Origin: an uncultured Flavobacteriaceae bacterium
Lineage (GTDB): Bacteria > Bacteroidota > Bacteroidia > Flavobacteriales > Flavobacteriaceae
Reading direction: 5' to 3'
Length of the DNA: 64,000 bases
Assembly (NCBI GenBank): GCA_937929935.1
Contig: CALFUL010000021.1
Location: 62,001 to 126,000, forward strand
The notes beneath the pieces are model-generated. The model saw nothing but the letters and a program-made list of their open reading frames with translations. It was not told the DNA's origin and searched no databases. The first letter of the stretch is position 1. Each line of letters starts with the position of its first letter. This document shows, one piece after another, positions 15,992 to 24,907 of the stretch. The position numbers and the translations under genes are program-made.

Positions 15992-17308
15992 TTAAATATC
16001 AAACCCTAGGTTAACGCCCAATTTCTTTGCAATTAGTTTATTGATTCTAGCTTTTAACTCTGGAATACGAACACTTTCTAAAACATTGTTTGCAAAGGCA
16101 TACATTAATAGGGCTCTCGCTTCTTTCTCAGGAATTCCGCGTGATTGTAAGTAAAACATTGCATCTTCATCAAGTTGCCCAATAGTACAACCATGAGAAC
16201 ATTTTACATCATCTGCAAAAATTTCTAGTTGCGGTTTTGTATTAATAGTTGCCTTATCACTTATTAGAATGTTGTTGTTTTGTTGAAAAGCATTGGTTTT
16301 TTGGGCAATCTTATCAACAATTATCTTTCCGTTGAAAACGCCTGTTGAATTTTCGCCGTAAATACCTTTGTAATCTTGATGACTTTCACAATTAGGCTCG
16401 ATGTGATGTACTAAGGTGTGATGATCAACATGCTGTCTATCGCCTAAAATGGTAACACCCTTCATGGTTGAGTCCATATACTCACCATTCTGATAAAAAT
16501 TCAGGTTGTTTCTTGTGAGCTTTCCGCCAAAAGAAAACGTATGCACATTTACAAAACTCTTGCTCTTTTGATCAATATACGTATTGTCAATTAGCGAAGC
16601 AGTAGCCGAATCATTCTGTACTTTATAGTAATCAATATTAGCGCTTTTGGCAGCAAAAATTTCAGTAACACAATTGGTTAAAACCGCGTTAGTAGTCAAA
16701 CTTTGATGTCTCTCTATGACCTGCAGTTCAGCATTCTCTTCAACCACAATTAGGTTACGTGGCTGAAGCATTAATGAAGCCTCATTACCTGTAGCAAAAT
16801 GGATGATTTCTACTGGTTTTTTAGGCATTTTTCCTTTCGGAATATAGATATACGCTCCTTCTCTGCTAAAAGCAGTGTTCAATGTTGTTAAAGACTCTTC
16901 TTTAGATGCTACTTTATTGAAATAGACATCAATTACCTGCTTGTACATTGGTTTTGTCAAGGCTGAACTCATCAAACAAATATCAACCCCGTCATGCGTA
17001 GTCTCAGATAAATGCGAGCTAAAAACACCATCTACAAAAACAATTTTATACGTGTCAATATCGTGTATGAAATACTTTTTGACATCTTTATAATCGAGTG
17101 TCTTTTCTTTTTTCGGAAAAATACTGAAATCAATCTTTTGAAGTGTATTCAATGACGTATACTTCCAGGCTTCTTCCTTTTTAGAAGGAAATCCTTTTTT
17201 TTCGAAATTCTTCATCGCCTCGGTTCGCACATCATGCACCGGGTGCTCAATATCAACGTTGTTCTCAAACGCCATAAAGGATGAAACTAATTTATCTTTT
17301 AAATCCAT
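15992..17308 (-). CDS. sufD: Fe-S cluster assembly protein SufD
   Basis: 438 residues. SufD forms the SufB-SufC2-SufD scaffold complex. The right-handed beta-helix core carries the typical QHVDHHTLVHHIEPNCESHQ stretch and the C-terminal helical part KCSHGCTIGQLDEDAMFYLQ. The N-terminus is the Bacteroidota form (EEAWKYTSLNTLQKIDF). It lies downstream of sufC, separated by 74 bp of repeats (17309-17382). Confidence 0.95.
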   Translation of the reverse strand: MDLKDKLVSSFMAFENNVDIEHPVHDVRTEAMKNFEKKGFPSKKEEAWKYTSLNTLQKIDFSIFPKKEKTLDYKDVKKYFIHDIDTYKIVFVDGVFSSHLSETTHDGVDICLMSSALTKPMYKQVIDVYFNKVASKEESLTTLNTAFSREGAYIYIPKGKMPKKPVEIIHFATGNEASLMLQPRNLIVVEENAELQVIERHQSLTTNAVLTNCVTEIFAAKSANIDYYKVQNDSATASLIDNTYIDQKSKSFVNVHTFSFGGKLTRNNLNFYQNGEYMDSTMKGVTILGDRQHVDHHTLVHHIEPNCESHQDYKGIYGENSTGVFNGKIIVDKIAQKTNAFQQNNNILISDKATINTKPQLEIFADDVKCSHGCTIGQLDEDAMFYLQSRGIPEKEARALLMYAFANNVLESVRIPELKARINKLIAKKLGVNLGFDI

Positions 17309-17382
17309 TTTTACTTACGTATTAAGTAATGAGTATTAAGTAATAAGTACTCTGTACCATTTACTTTTTACTTTATACTTTT
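17309..17382. repeat. Complementary-arm and tandem-repeat spacer between sufC and sufD
   Basis: A 14-bp tandem (GTATTAAGTAATGA at 17319-17332, GTATTAAGTAATAA at 17333-17346) runs into an inverted repeat: AAGTAATAAGTAC at 17338-17350 against GTACCATTTACTT at 17354-17366 (10 of 13 paired, 3-nt loop). Arms built of AGTAA/AGTTAA words also flank the four-helix-bundle genes at 20.6 and 44 kb. Here no gene lies between the arms, so this may be an empty or decayed version. Confidence 0.45.
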
Positions 17383-18135
17383 TTAAACTACCGCCTCGTT
17401 TTTTATCCAATCATACCCTTTTGCTTCAAGCTCTAAAGCCAATTCTTTGCCTCCAGATTTAACAATTTTACCATTATGCAATACATGCACAAAATCAGGA
17501 ACGATATACTCCAATAAACGTTGGTAATGTGTAATTACAATTACTGCGTTGTCTTTACTTTTCAGTTTATTGACTCCGTTAGCCACAATTCTCAAGGCGT
17601 CAATGTCTAAACCAGAATCAGTTTCATCTAAGATGGCCAATTTAGGCTCTAACATTGCCATTTGAAAGATTTCATTTCGTTTCTTCTCACCACCCGAAAA
17701 CCCTTCGTTGAGCGAACGCGACAAAAACTTACGGTCAATCTCTAACATCTCAGCCTTTTCGCGAATCATTTTCAACATTTCTTTAGCGGGCATATCTTCA
17801 AGACCTTTTGCTTTTCTAGATTCGTTGATAGCAGTCTTCATAAAGTTTGTTACCGAAACACCAGGAATCTCTACCGGATACTGAAATGATAAAAACACCC
17901 CTTTGTGAGCTCTATCTTCAGGCGAATCATCTTCTAAATCTTCTCCGTTTAAAACAACATTACCTTTAGTGACTTCAAATTCTTCTTTACCAGCAATAAC
18001 AGAAGCTAAAGTACTTTTGCCCGAACCGTTAGGGCCCATAATTGCATGTACTTCACCAGCATTTACACTTAGGTTGATTCCTTTTAATATTTCTTTATCT
18101 TCTACACTCGCGTGTAAATCATTAATCTTAAGCAT
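17383..18135 (-). CDS. sufC: Fe-S cluster assembly ATPase SufC
   Basis: 250 residues, the ABC-type ATPase of the SufBCD complex. Walker A GPNGSGKST (~35-43), Q-loop FQYPVEIPG, signature LNEGFSGGEKKR and Walker B ILDETDSGLDIDAL are all present. It stands between the MBL lipoprotein gene and sufD. Five bases separate it from the upstream lipoprotein gene. Confidence 0.97.
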   Translation of the reverse strand: MLKINDLHASVEDKEILKGINLSVNAGEVHAIMGPNGSGKSTLASVIAGKEEFEVTKGNVVLNGEDLEDDSPEDRAHKGVFLSFQYPVEIPGVSVTNFMKTAINESRKAKGLEDMPAKEMLKMIREKAEMLEIDRKFLSRSLNEGFSGGEKKRNEIFQMAMLEPKLAILDETDSGLDIDALRIVANGVNKLKSKDNAVIVITHYQRLLEYIVPDFVHVLHNGKIVKSGGKELALELEAKGYDWIKNEAVV

Positions 18136-18140
18136 ACGTC

Positions 18141-19013
18141 TTACTTTAAATATTCAGGTGCCTTAGGCATTTTATTAAAATCTTCTTTTTGGTGCTGTAC
18201 ATAAACTTTCGCATTCATTTCTTTTGCAAAAGCCTCAAAAGCATCCATACTTTTTAGAGTTTGATCAACATCAAAATTAAAAATAGGCACTCTTTTATGT
18301 TCTCTATTTTCATATAAATGATATAAATCTCCTGTTAACAATGTTGGTCCGTGTTCAGCCAAATCAAGGTATAAAACTTGATGTCCTGGAGTATGACCTG
18401 GCGCAGATTTGATAATTACACTTCCGTCTCCAAATACATCAAAATCCCCTTTTAATTTTTGGGGTTTTGTAAGCTCCTTTATGGCATTATAATTATCTGT
18501 GTTTGTTTTTTGCGACTCTTCACTAGTTATAAAATCATACTCTGTTTCTTGAACCAACCACCTAGAATTCTTAAACGTATTCGCATGGCCACTATGGTCA
18601 AAATGAGTGTGCGATAAAGCAATATAGTCAATGTCATCAACGGTCATTTCTATGGATTTCAATTGATTTACCACAGAATCTCTTCGTGAAACTGTAAAGT
18701 TTCCGTCAGGTGAAGTAAACGGTTCAGGCAAACCAACTAATCCTTCAGGAAGTCCAGCATCCCACATTAAATTTCCTTTCGGATGACTGATTACATAAAA
18801 AGCATCTGAAAATTCTTTGGTCTGACCTTGATAGGTGGTGTCTTGCGAGAATAATTCTAAGTTATTTACCATCACTGTACCGCCATCAAAAGTGTAGAGT
18901 TTTACATCAGGCTTTACTACTTCAGTTACTTCTTCTTTTACATCTTTCTTTACCTCTTTGCAAGAAAAAGCAAGAACTGTTGCTGCTAATACGATGAGTA
19001 AATAACTTTTCAT
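18141..19013 (-). CDS. Metallo-beta-lactamase-fold lipoprotein, N-acyl-homoserine-lactonase-like
   Basis: 290 residues. The lipobox (LAFSC, Cys18) is followed by a Glu/Lys/Val-rich linker (~19-35) and an MBL domain. The zinc ligands are visible as SHTHFDHSGH (HxHxDH), SAPGHTPGHQ, LLTGDLYH and a final VQHQ. The arrangement matches AiiA-like lactonases (TGD and HTPGH motifs). As a lipoprotein it would act outside the cytoplasm. Its place between sufB and sufC, five bases from sufC, is odd; any lactonase activity or Fe-S role is inference. Confidence 0.85.
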   Translation of the reverse strand: MKSYLLIVLAATVLAFSCKEVKKDVKEEVTEVVKPDVKLYTFDGGTVMVNNLELFSQDTTYQGQTKEFSDAFYVISHPKGNLMWDAGLPEGLVGLPEPFTSPDGNFTVSRRDSVVNQLKSIEMTVDDIDYIALSHTHFDHSGHANTFKNSRWLVQETEYDFITSEESQKTNTDNYNAIKELTKPQKLKGDFDVFGDGSVIIKSAPGHTPGHQVLYLDLAEHGPTLLTGDLYHLYENREHKRVPIFNFDVDQTLKSMDAFEAFAKEMNAKVYVQHQKEDFNKMPKAPEYLK

Positions 19014-19042
19014 TTCTAATATAATTTAGAGATTCTACAAAA

Positions 19043-19084
19043 CCCCTCCGCCTATCGGCACCTCCCCTTTAAAAAAGGGGAGGA
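19043..19084. repeat. GC-rich dispersed-type repeat with 10-bp hairpin
   Basis: A CCTCCGCCTATCGGCACC stretch is followed by a perfect stem, CCTCCCCTTT at 19061-19070 against AAAGGGGAGG at 19074-19083. It lies between sufB and the MBL lipoprotein gene, and its composition differs sharply from its surroundings. On the minus strand no T-run follows, so a terminator is unlikely. Confidence 0.45.
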
Positions 19085-19093
19085 CCCATTTTT

Positions 19094-20539
19094 TTACCCT
19101 ACTGAGCCTTCAAGGCTAATTTCTAATAGTTTTTGTGCTTCCACCGCAAATTCCATAGGAAGTTTGTTTAATACTTCTTTGCTGAAACCATTGACTATCA
19201 AAGCAATTGCCTTTTCGGTCTCAATACCTCTTTGATTGCAATAGAAAATTTGGTCTTCACCAATTTTACTTGTGGTTGCCTCGTGTTCTATTTGCGCTGA
19301 TTTGTTTTTCACTTCGATATACGGAAAAGTATGTGCGCCACATTCATTACCCATCAATAGTGAATCACACTGCGAAAAGTTTCGAGCGTTTGCTGCTCTT
19401 GCACCTATTTGTACCAATCCTCTATAGCTATTCTGAGATTTTCCTGCGGATATGCCTTTTGATATGATTGTACTTCTGGTATTTTTTCCTAAGTGAATCA
19501 TCTTAGTACCTGTATCAGCCTGCTGATAATTATTGGTTACTGCTATAGAGTAAAATTCTCCAACTGAATTATTTCCTTTTAGAATACACGAAGGGTATTT
19601 CCAAGTTACTGCTGAACCTGTTTCAACCTGTGTCCAAGAAATTTTTGCATTCTTTTCGCACAATCCTCTTTTGGTTACAAAATTGTACACCCCACCTTTA
19701 CCTTCTGCATTGCCAGGATACCAGTTTTGAACTGTTGAATATTTAATTTCAGCATCATCTAAAGCGATGAGTTCTACAACCGCTGCATGCAATTGATTTT
19801 CATCGCGTGACGGAGCGGTACAACCTTCTAAATAACTTACATAACTACTTTCATCAGCAATAACCAAGGTGCGCTCAAACTGACCCGTACCTCCTTCATT
19901 GATTCTGAAATAAGTCGACAGCTCCATAGGGCATCTAACTCCTTTCGGAATATAGCAGAAAGAGCCATCTGTAAATACCGCCGAATTTAAGGCTGCATAA
20001 AAATTATCTGTTTTAGGCACTATAGTGCCCATATATTTTTTCACGAGCTCAGGATGCTCTTGAATCGCCTCAGAAATTGGCATAAAAATTATTCCTTTTT
20101 CCGCTAAGGTCTTTTTGAATGTTGTAGCTACTGAAACTGAATCTACAACAATATCAACTGCAACGTTTTGTAATTTCTTCTGCTCATCAACAGAAATACC
20201 CAACTTTCGGTACATCTCTAATAAATCAGGATCAACATCTTCTAGTGATTTGTTTGGGTCAGCAGCTTTAGGAGCTGAATAATAACTAATCGCTTGAAAA
20301 TCTGGCTTTTCATAATGAACATTCGCCCATTCAGGTTCCTCCATCTTTTCCCAAATACGGAAAGCTTCCAAACGCCAATCAGTCATCCATTGGGGTTCGT
20401 TTTTCTTTTTAGAAATTGCACGAACAATATCTTCGTTCAATCCTTTCGGAAAAGTATCTGACTCAATATCCGTATAGAAACCATATTCATATTCTTTGGT
20501 TTCTAATTCTTTCTTTAATTCCTCTTCAGTATATGCCAT
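19094..20539 (-). CDS. sufB: Fe-S cluster assembly protein SufB
   Basis: 481 residues, the usual SufB length. SufB is the main scaffold on which the nascent Fe-S cluster is built. Recognised stretches: the N-terminal [39 protein letters not shown] in the beta-helix, and the C-terminal [21 protein letters not shown]. It follows a four-helix-bundle gene that separates it from the sufA-like gene. Translation starts at the ATG 20537-20539. Confidence 0.97.
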   Translation of the reverse strand: MAYTEEELKKELETKEYEYGFYTDIESDTFPKGLNEDIVRAISKKKNEPQWMTDWRLEAFRIWEKMEEPEWANVHYEKPDFQAISYYSAPKAADPNKSLEDVDPDLLEMYRKLGISVDEQKKLQNVAVDIVVDSVSVATTFKKTLAEKGIIFMPISEAIQEHPELVKKYMGTIVPKTDNFYAALNSAVFTDGSFCYIPKGVRCPMELSTYFRINEGGTGQFERTLVIADESSYVSYLEGCTAPSRDENQLHAAVVELIALDDAEIKYSTVQNWYPGNAEGKGGVYNFVTKRGLCEKNAKISWTQVETGSAVTWKYPSCILKGNNSVGEFYSIAVTNNYQQADTGTKMIHLGKNTRSTIISKGISAGKSQNSYRGLVQIGARAANARNFSQCDSLLMGNECGAHTFPYIEVKNKSAQIEHEATTSKIGEDQIFYCNQRGIETEKAIALIVNGFSKEVLNKLPMEFAVEAQKLLEISLEGSVG

Positions 20540-20555
20540 GTCTTCTCTAGTAAAA

Positions 20556-20580
20556 AAGTTAAAAAGGGAAAGAGTAAAAA
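20556..20580. repeat. Left arm flanking the four-helix-bundle gene in suf
   Basis: AAGTTAAA + 8 nt (AAGGGAAA) + GAGTAAAAA. The reverse complement of 20973-20990 reads AAGTTAAA + GAGTAAAAA + A, so the arms pair over 17 bp with an 8-nt bulge in this arm. Confidence 0.55.
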
Positions 20581-20952
20581 TTATACTATTCTCTTTTTAA
20601 CAAACTTGATGTAATTAGCAAGTTGTTTTGAAATATTCAAAACCTCATTCTTATATTCTTTTAACTCTTCTTTTTCAAAATAACCAATTTCCAACATTAC
20701 ATTGAAAAGACTCCTTACTTCTCCAGCAGAACCCTTAGAAAAATAAAGATATCGTATTAGTTCTTTATCTGTCTCTCTTTCAAATCTTTCTGCAATATTA
20801 TTAGAAATTGAAATCGTTGCACGTCTTAACTGGTCAACCATCGCAAAATCAATTTTTAGAGGTTGCTCTTTAAGCAACTTATAAACTTTGCCCGTAAAAA
20901 CTATTGTGGCTTTATAAACTTCAAGATCTTCAAAAGAAGTATACTTAGCCAT
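20581..20952 (-). CDS. Four-helix-bundle protein (23S rRNA intervening-sequence protein family)
   Basis: 123 residues, all-helical. The family signature is clear: [14 protein letters not shown] at the start, then [21 protein letters not shown] and [20 protein letters not shown]. The fold is the same as proteins encoded by 23S rRNA intervening sequences and the Avd accessory protein of diversity-generating retroelements. It is inserted between the sufA-like gene and sufB, and its flanks (20556-20580, 20973-20990) are mutually complementary. A related gene sits in the sdh operon at 43961. Function unknown; the RFERET/AEGYGRY region is the conserved basic patch. Confidence 0.9.
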   Translation of the reverse strand: MAKYTSFEDLEVYKATIVFTGKVYKLLKEQPLKIDFAMVDQLRRATISISNNIAERFERETDKELIRYLYFSKGSAGEVRSLFNVMLEIGYFEKEELKEYKNEVLNISKQLANYIKFVKKRIV

Positions 20953-20972
20953 ATTTACTTTTACTTATTTTC

Positions 20973-20990
20973 TTTTTTACTCTTTAACTT
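20973..20990. repeat. Right arm flanking the four-helix-bundle gene in suf
   Basis: TTTTTTACTCTTTAACTT, complementary to the two blocks of the arm at 20556-20580. It lies between the sufA-like stop and the four-helix-bundle start. Confidence 0.55.
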
Positions 20991-20993
20991 ACT

Positions 20994-21323
20994 TTAAAGA
21001 GAAAAGCTCTCCCCACAGCCACAAGTTCTTTGAGCGTTCGGATTGTTAAATACAAACCCTTTACCATTCAGTCCGCCAGAATATTCTAAGACCGTTCCTA
21101 CTAAATACAAAAAGCTTTTCTTTTCAACTATGATACGAACATCATTGTCTTCAAAAACCTTATCAGTTTCGCCCATCTTATTGTCAAAATCAAGCTCGTA
21201 AGATAACCCACTACAACCGCCACTTTTTACTCCAACCCGAACATAATCTTTGGCGGCATCAAAACCTCCTTCTGACATGAGATTGATTACCTGTTGTTTT
21301 GCTGTTTCTGATACTTGTATCAT
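20994..21323 (-). CDS. A-type Fe-S carrier/scaffold protein (SufA/IscA/HesB family)
   Basis: 109 residues, a complete A-type carrier. The three cysteine ligands are present: C in KSGGCSGLSYEL (~37) and the C-terminal pair in RTCGCGESFSL. These proteins accept a cluster from SufBCD and deliver it to targets. It is the first gene of the leftward suf cluster, preceded by a -7 box. Confidence 0.94.
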   Translation of the reverse strand: MIQVSETAKQQVINLMSEGGFDAAKDYVRVGVKSGGCSGLSYELDFDNKMGETDKVFEDNDVRIIVEKKSFLYLVGTVLEYSGGLNGKGFVFNNPNAQRTCGCGESFSL

Positions 21324-21352
21324 ACTTATTCAATTTACTTCTAAATAGTTCG

Positions 21353-21360
21353 CAAATATA
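21353..21360 (-). promoter_or_regulatory. -7 box (TATATTTG) at the head of the suf cluster
   Basis: On the minus strand TATATTTG lies 29 bp before the ATG of the sufA-like gene. No -33 TTG is evident at 19-20 bp, so the promoter may need an activator or be weak. No IscR-like site was recognised. Confidence 0.5.
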
Positions 21361-21489
21361 CGTCATTCCTTACTTTTGACCTTTTTTGTTGCTATTTAAA
21401 AAACAAATTTTACAATAGTTTAATACTATTGAAATAAGATAGAGGAATTTTTGTAGAAAATTGTATTGTTATTCAATAGAATTTGATGG

Positions 21490-22836
21490 CTATTTTAACT
21501 TGATTAGCACCGCATCAGATTTTCCTTTATTGGTAAGACCCATAAAATCTGGACTTGTACTATTGCCTATTAGAATTACACTGCCATCAATGGTTTCTAA
21601 TACATCAAAACCATAGTCTAACCCTTGACCACCAAAAGTTTTTTGCCAAATCATGTTGCCCCTTGCATCTGTTTTAAGCAACCATATATCATTTTCGCCT
21701 TGGTTTTCATTGACATCTTGATCAATACTTTTTGTGTTGCCTGCAATGATAAAACCCCCGTCTTGACTTAAGGTCACGCTTTGAGCAGCATCAAACTTAG
21801 CCCCCCCAAAAGAAGCGTCCCATACCAATTGACCTTGGTCATTTATTTTTACCAACCAGATATCTGACTCCCCTTTGGTTTTTGAAACATCAGTATCATT
21901 ACTGAATGTATTACCTACTATCACATAACCTCCATCAGCGGTGTTAGCGATATCTTGAGCGCGTTCAATACCCGAGCCGCCAAAAGAATTTTGCCATTTG
22001 AAATTTCCGAGAGCATCAACTTTAACTACCCAATAATCATAACTTCCTCGTGAATTGTCAATATCAAAATCATCACTTTCAGTAAAACCTGCCATCACAT
22101 AACCCCCGTCATCAGCTTGAACTACGGCATGAGCTCTGTCATTGCTTGAGCCACCATAATACCCGCGCCATTGCAAATTAGCTGAAGCATCAATTTTAGT
22201 ACCCCAAAATTCGCCAACACCATGTAATGTTGTAGTGTTACTTTTTTCTGTATTTCCGTCTGCTCTAGCCGAAGTAATATCTAAAAAGCCCACGAAAAAA
22301 ATACCGCCATCATCTGTTTCTAGTAGATCATAGGAATGATCATGCCCTGAAAATCCGAAGCTTTTCTCCCATTCAATTTTTCCAACAGCATCTATTTTCA
22401 AAAGCCAATTGTCATGAAACCCTTTGTTTACACTGCCATCACCATCATCACTCATGGCGTAGCCTGTTAGCGCATACCCACCATCTTTTGTTTGTACTAA
22501 ACTTTGACCTCGGTCATCTTTACTACCCCCATAGGTTTTGGTCCATTCTATATTTCCGTCAGTATCTAATTTTAGTAACCAATAGTCATTTACTGCTATT
22601 GTTTTACCATTTAAATCACCATCAGTACTATTTGAAAAACCTAAAACAGCGTAACCCCCATCATTTGTTGTTATAATAGCTTGCGCCGTATCTTCACCTG
22701 TACCACCATAACTTTTTACAAATTCTAACTCGCCTAAAAATGACGAACGCGAATTTGAATCTAAAGCAACAATTGATGTTTCATCAGAGCATGAAATCAA
22801 ACAACAACTTACAATGAGAATTAAAAAAAATTTCAT
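21490..22836 (-). CDS. Lipoprotein forming a seven-bladed beta-propeller
   Basis: 448 residues. The signal peptide ends in a lipobox (CCLISC, Cys16). Seven repeats of ~55 residues follow, each with F/YGG...D-A-...DGGY--aG and a W-L-x-K-D hairpin (for example SYGGTGEDTAQ, TYGGSKDDRGQ, FGFSGHDHSYD, YYGGSSNDRAH, FGGSGIERAQD, FGGAKFDAAQS, FGGQGLDYGFD). Seven blades give a closed propeller, likely surface-exposed. Its start overlaps the stop of the upstream gene by one base (TAATG), so the two are translationally coupled and may act together. Confidence 0.85.
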   Translation of the reverse strand: MKFFLILIVSCCLISCSDETSIVALDSNSRSSFLGELEFVKSYGGTGEDTAQAIITTNDGGYAVLGFSNSTDGDLNGKTIAVNDYWLLKLDTDGNIEWTKTYGGSKDDRGQSLVQTKDGGYALTGYAMSDDGDGSVNKGFHDNWLLKIDAVGKIEWEKSFGFSGHDHSYDLLETDDGGIFFVGFLDITSARADGNTEKSNTTTLHGVGEFWGTKIDASANLQWRGYYGGSSNDRAHAVVQADDGGYVMAGFTESDDFDIDNSRGSYDYWVVKVDALGNFKWQNSFGGSGIERAQDIANTADGGYVIVGNTFSNDTDVSKTKGESDIWLVKINDQGQLVWDASFGGAKFDAAQSVTLSQDGGFIIAGNTKSIDQDVNENQGENDIWLLKTDARGNMIWQKTFGGQGLDYGFDVLETIDGSVILIGNSTSPDFMGLTNKGKSDAVLIKLK

Positions 22837-24761
22837 TAATTCGACTCTTTAAGAATAAACAAACCTGACCCAATATCACTTACTATTATTTTACCCGAAG
22901 AAAAATAAGGGTACACACTCCAAACGCCTGAAAACTGAGCATTATCAGTTGAAGGAAAGGTGTCAAAGAAGGCTCTTTCAACCACTGATCCATTTGCTAT
23001 GTCAGAAATATCAAGTATTCTAACGCCTGCTGTGTAATTGGCCAGAAAATAATCATCTCCTTTTACATAACCGTTATGGTCAATGGCACTAGTTGTACCT
23101 AAATAAGTCTCAAAAAATACAGGGTTATCTAAATCACTAAAATCAAAAATTAAAGTTCTTGATTGAAAACCAGCATCAACCTCATCTAATTCATCTCCTA
23201 AAATAAAATATTGCTGATCTTCTGTAAACCAGCCTTGATGCGTGTATGAAATATTAGGATAGGTTACTGCTGAAATATTAACCGGATTATCTTTATCAGT
23301 TACATCGGCAATAATGACTTCGTTTTCATTCGATCCAATATAAATTTCTCTTCCTGCATAGTCTAAATCAGGGCCATTATAAGTAACTACCTGCGCATCA
23401 TGAGAATACCCATTTTCGCCATAACCACCTTCGCCTATAGGGTTTTTAGGGTCTTGTATATTAATAAAATGAGCGCCGCCATTAAAAGCATCACTTCTTG
23501 ATGTACCTACTACATACGCAAAACCAGTATCTTCATTAATAACAATATTATGTGCACTACCTAACCCCATATATCGTGCATCAGCTTCAAATGTTGCAGG
23601 AGCATTTGTTACATCTCTTAATTTGGTTAAATCAAACACTTGCATGCCATGGTCTCTTGCCTCAGAAACAATAAACGCGTGATCATTATACACTTTAACA
23701 TCGCGCCAAGAACTCGAAAAAGTAGCGGTTGGAAGTTTGCCTAAATAGGTAAAATTCTCATCATCGGTTAAGTGAACAAAAGCGGTGCCATTATCTAAAC
23801 CAATTATTACATATTCTTCACCTGTTGTACTATCAGTCCATCCCCATATATCATTTGCAGAATTAGCTTCAAAAACATCTAATGAAATAGCGCCTATCAT
23901 ATCAAAACCGTTACAAGGATAACTACCAGAAAAATTGTTTTCACAAGGATCAACACCCTTAATTTCATACGTTGTTGCTAATATAAACCCTAATTCAAGT
24001 CCATTAGTAGGCTCTGTAATCGCTAATTGAAAACTCTCATTAGTCTCTAACACCTGATCATCAATTATTGACAACCCTTGTATTTCAATTGCTGAATTCA
24101 ACGTGCCGTCATATTGACCTGCCGGAATCTCTATAGCAAGTGAATTGTCAAAAGTATAGTCTTCTCCTAAGGTTGCACCGCCAGCATCAGAACTAGAAAT
24201 TTTTACAGTTGTATTTTCTAGAATTACGCCATTAACCAAAAGTAAGGGTAGATTTTCGACCTTGATTTCACTACCACTACCTGTCTCTTGAGAAAATTGA
24301 ATTGAAGTAATTTCATTATCGGTTATGGTATATGTGGTATTCGTTTGTTGCCCTAAGCTAAGATCGCCAGTAGGCTCACTTAAAGACATCTTAATGTCTT
24401 CAATGCCCTCTTTCAAATCATCATCTAAAATAGTCAACCCTTCAAGAGCAATTGCAGAACTTAATGACCCGTCATAATTACCCATAGGAATAGTTACTAC
24501 TGAAGGAGATTCAAAATTAAAATCAAGATCAATTGTGGCACTACTTTCCGCAGATAAATTAACAGTAATTGTACTCTTGTTTTCAATAGTACCTGACACT
24601 AACAAAAGTGGAAGATTAGCTCCTGATGATTCAATGTCTGTTCCTTGACTTTGAGAAAATTCTACGACTACAATTTCTTCATTCTCTTTATCTTCATTTT
24701 CTTTTTTAGAACATGAAAAAATTAAAAGAGTAAGGCAAAAAAATAAGGTACAGTACTTCAT
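22836..24761 (-). CDS. Lipoprotein with Calx-beta-like repeats and a choice-of-anchor-B/LVIVD propeller
   Basis: 641 residues starting at the ATG 24759-24761, with a lipobox LIFSC. Residues ~30-270 hold two ~110-residue repeats of Calx-beta type (each with an N-term SQ-GS-I and a 'TYTITDNE' or 'TYEIKG' end). The rest is a propeller with LVIVD-like motifs (HAFIVSEARDHGMQVFDLTKLRD, NPVNISAVTYP, GVRILDISDI), as in choice-of-anchor B family proteins. Likely displayed on the cell surface. Coupled to the downstream propeller lipoprotein. Confidence 0.85.
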   Translation of the reverse strand: MKYCTLFFCLTLLIFSCSKKENEDKENEEIVVVEFSQSQGTDIESSGANLPLLLVSGTIENKSTITVNLSAESSATIDLDFNFESPSVVTIPMGNYDGSLSSAIALEGLTILDDDLKEGIEDIKMSLSEPTGDLSLGQQTNTTYTITDNEITSIQFSQETGSGSEIKVENLPLLLVNGVILENTTVKISSSDAGGATLGEDYTFDNSLAIEIPAGQYDGTLNSAIEIQGLSIIDDQVLETNESFQLAITEPTNGLELGFILATTYEIKGVDPCENNFSGSYPCNGFDMIGAISLDVFEANSANDIWGWTDSTTGEEYVIIGLDNGTAFVHLTDDENFTYLGKLPTATFSSSWRDVKVYNDHAFIVSEARDHGMQVFDLTKLRDVTNAPATFEADARYMGLGSAHNIVINEDTGFAYVVGTSRSDAFNGGAHFINIQDPKNPIGEGGYGENGYSHDAQVVTYNGPDLDYAGREIYIGSNENEVIIADVTDKDNPVNISAVTYPNISYTHQGWFTEDQQYFILGDELDEVDAGFQSRTLIFDFSDLDNPVFFETYLGTTSAIDHNGYVKGDDYFLANYTAGVRILDISDIANGSVVERAFFDTFPSTDNAQFSGVWSVYPYFSSGKIIVSDIGSGLFILKESN

Positions 24762-24895
24762 ATCAAGTTTGTTATATATCAAAGATACATTTAATTGATT
24801 CTTAAATTGAGCTTAGAAACTCAATTATACAACAGTTCAAAAACAAATAACCCTACAAATCAGACAGTATTTATGGTCGCTTAGACTATTCAACT

Positions 24896-24903
24896 TATTT
24901 TTG
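24896..24903 (+). promoter_or_regulatory. -7 box (TATTTTTG) of thiL
   Basis: TATTTTTG ends four bases before the thiL ATG, so the predicted start of transcription falls at or next to the start codon (leaderless or nearly so). Confidence 0.5.
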
Positions 24904-24907
24904 CAAT

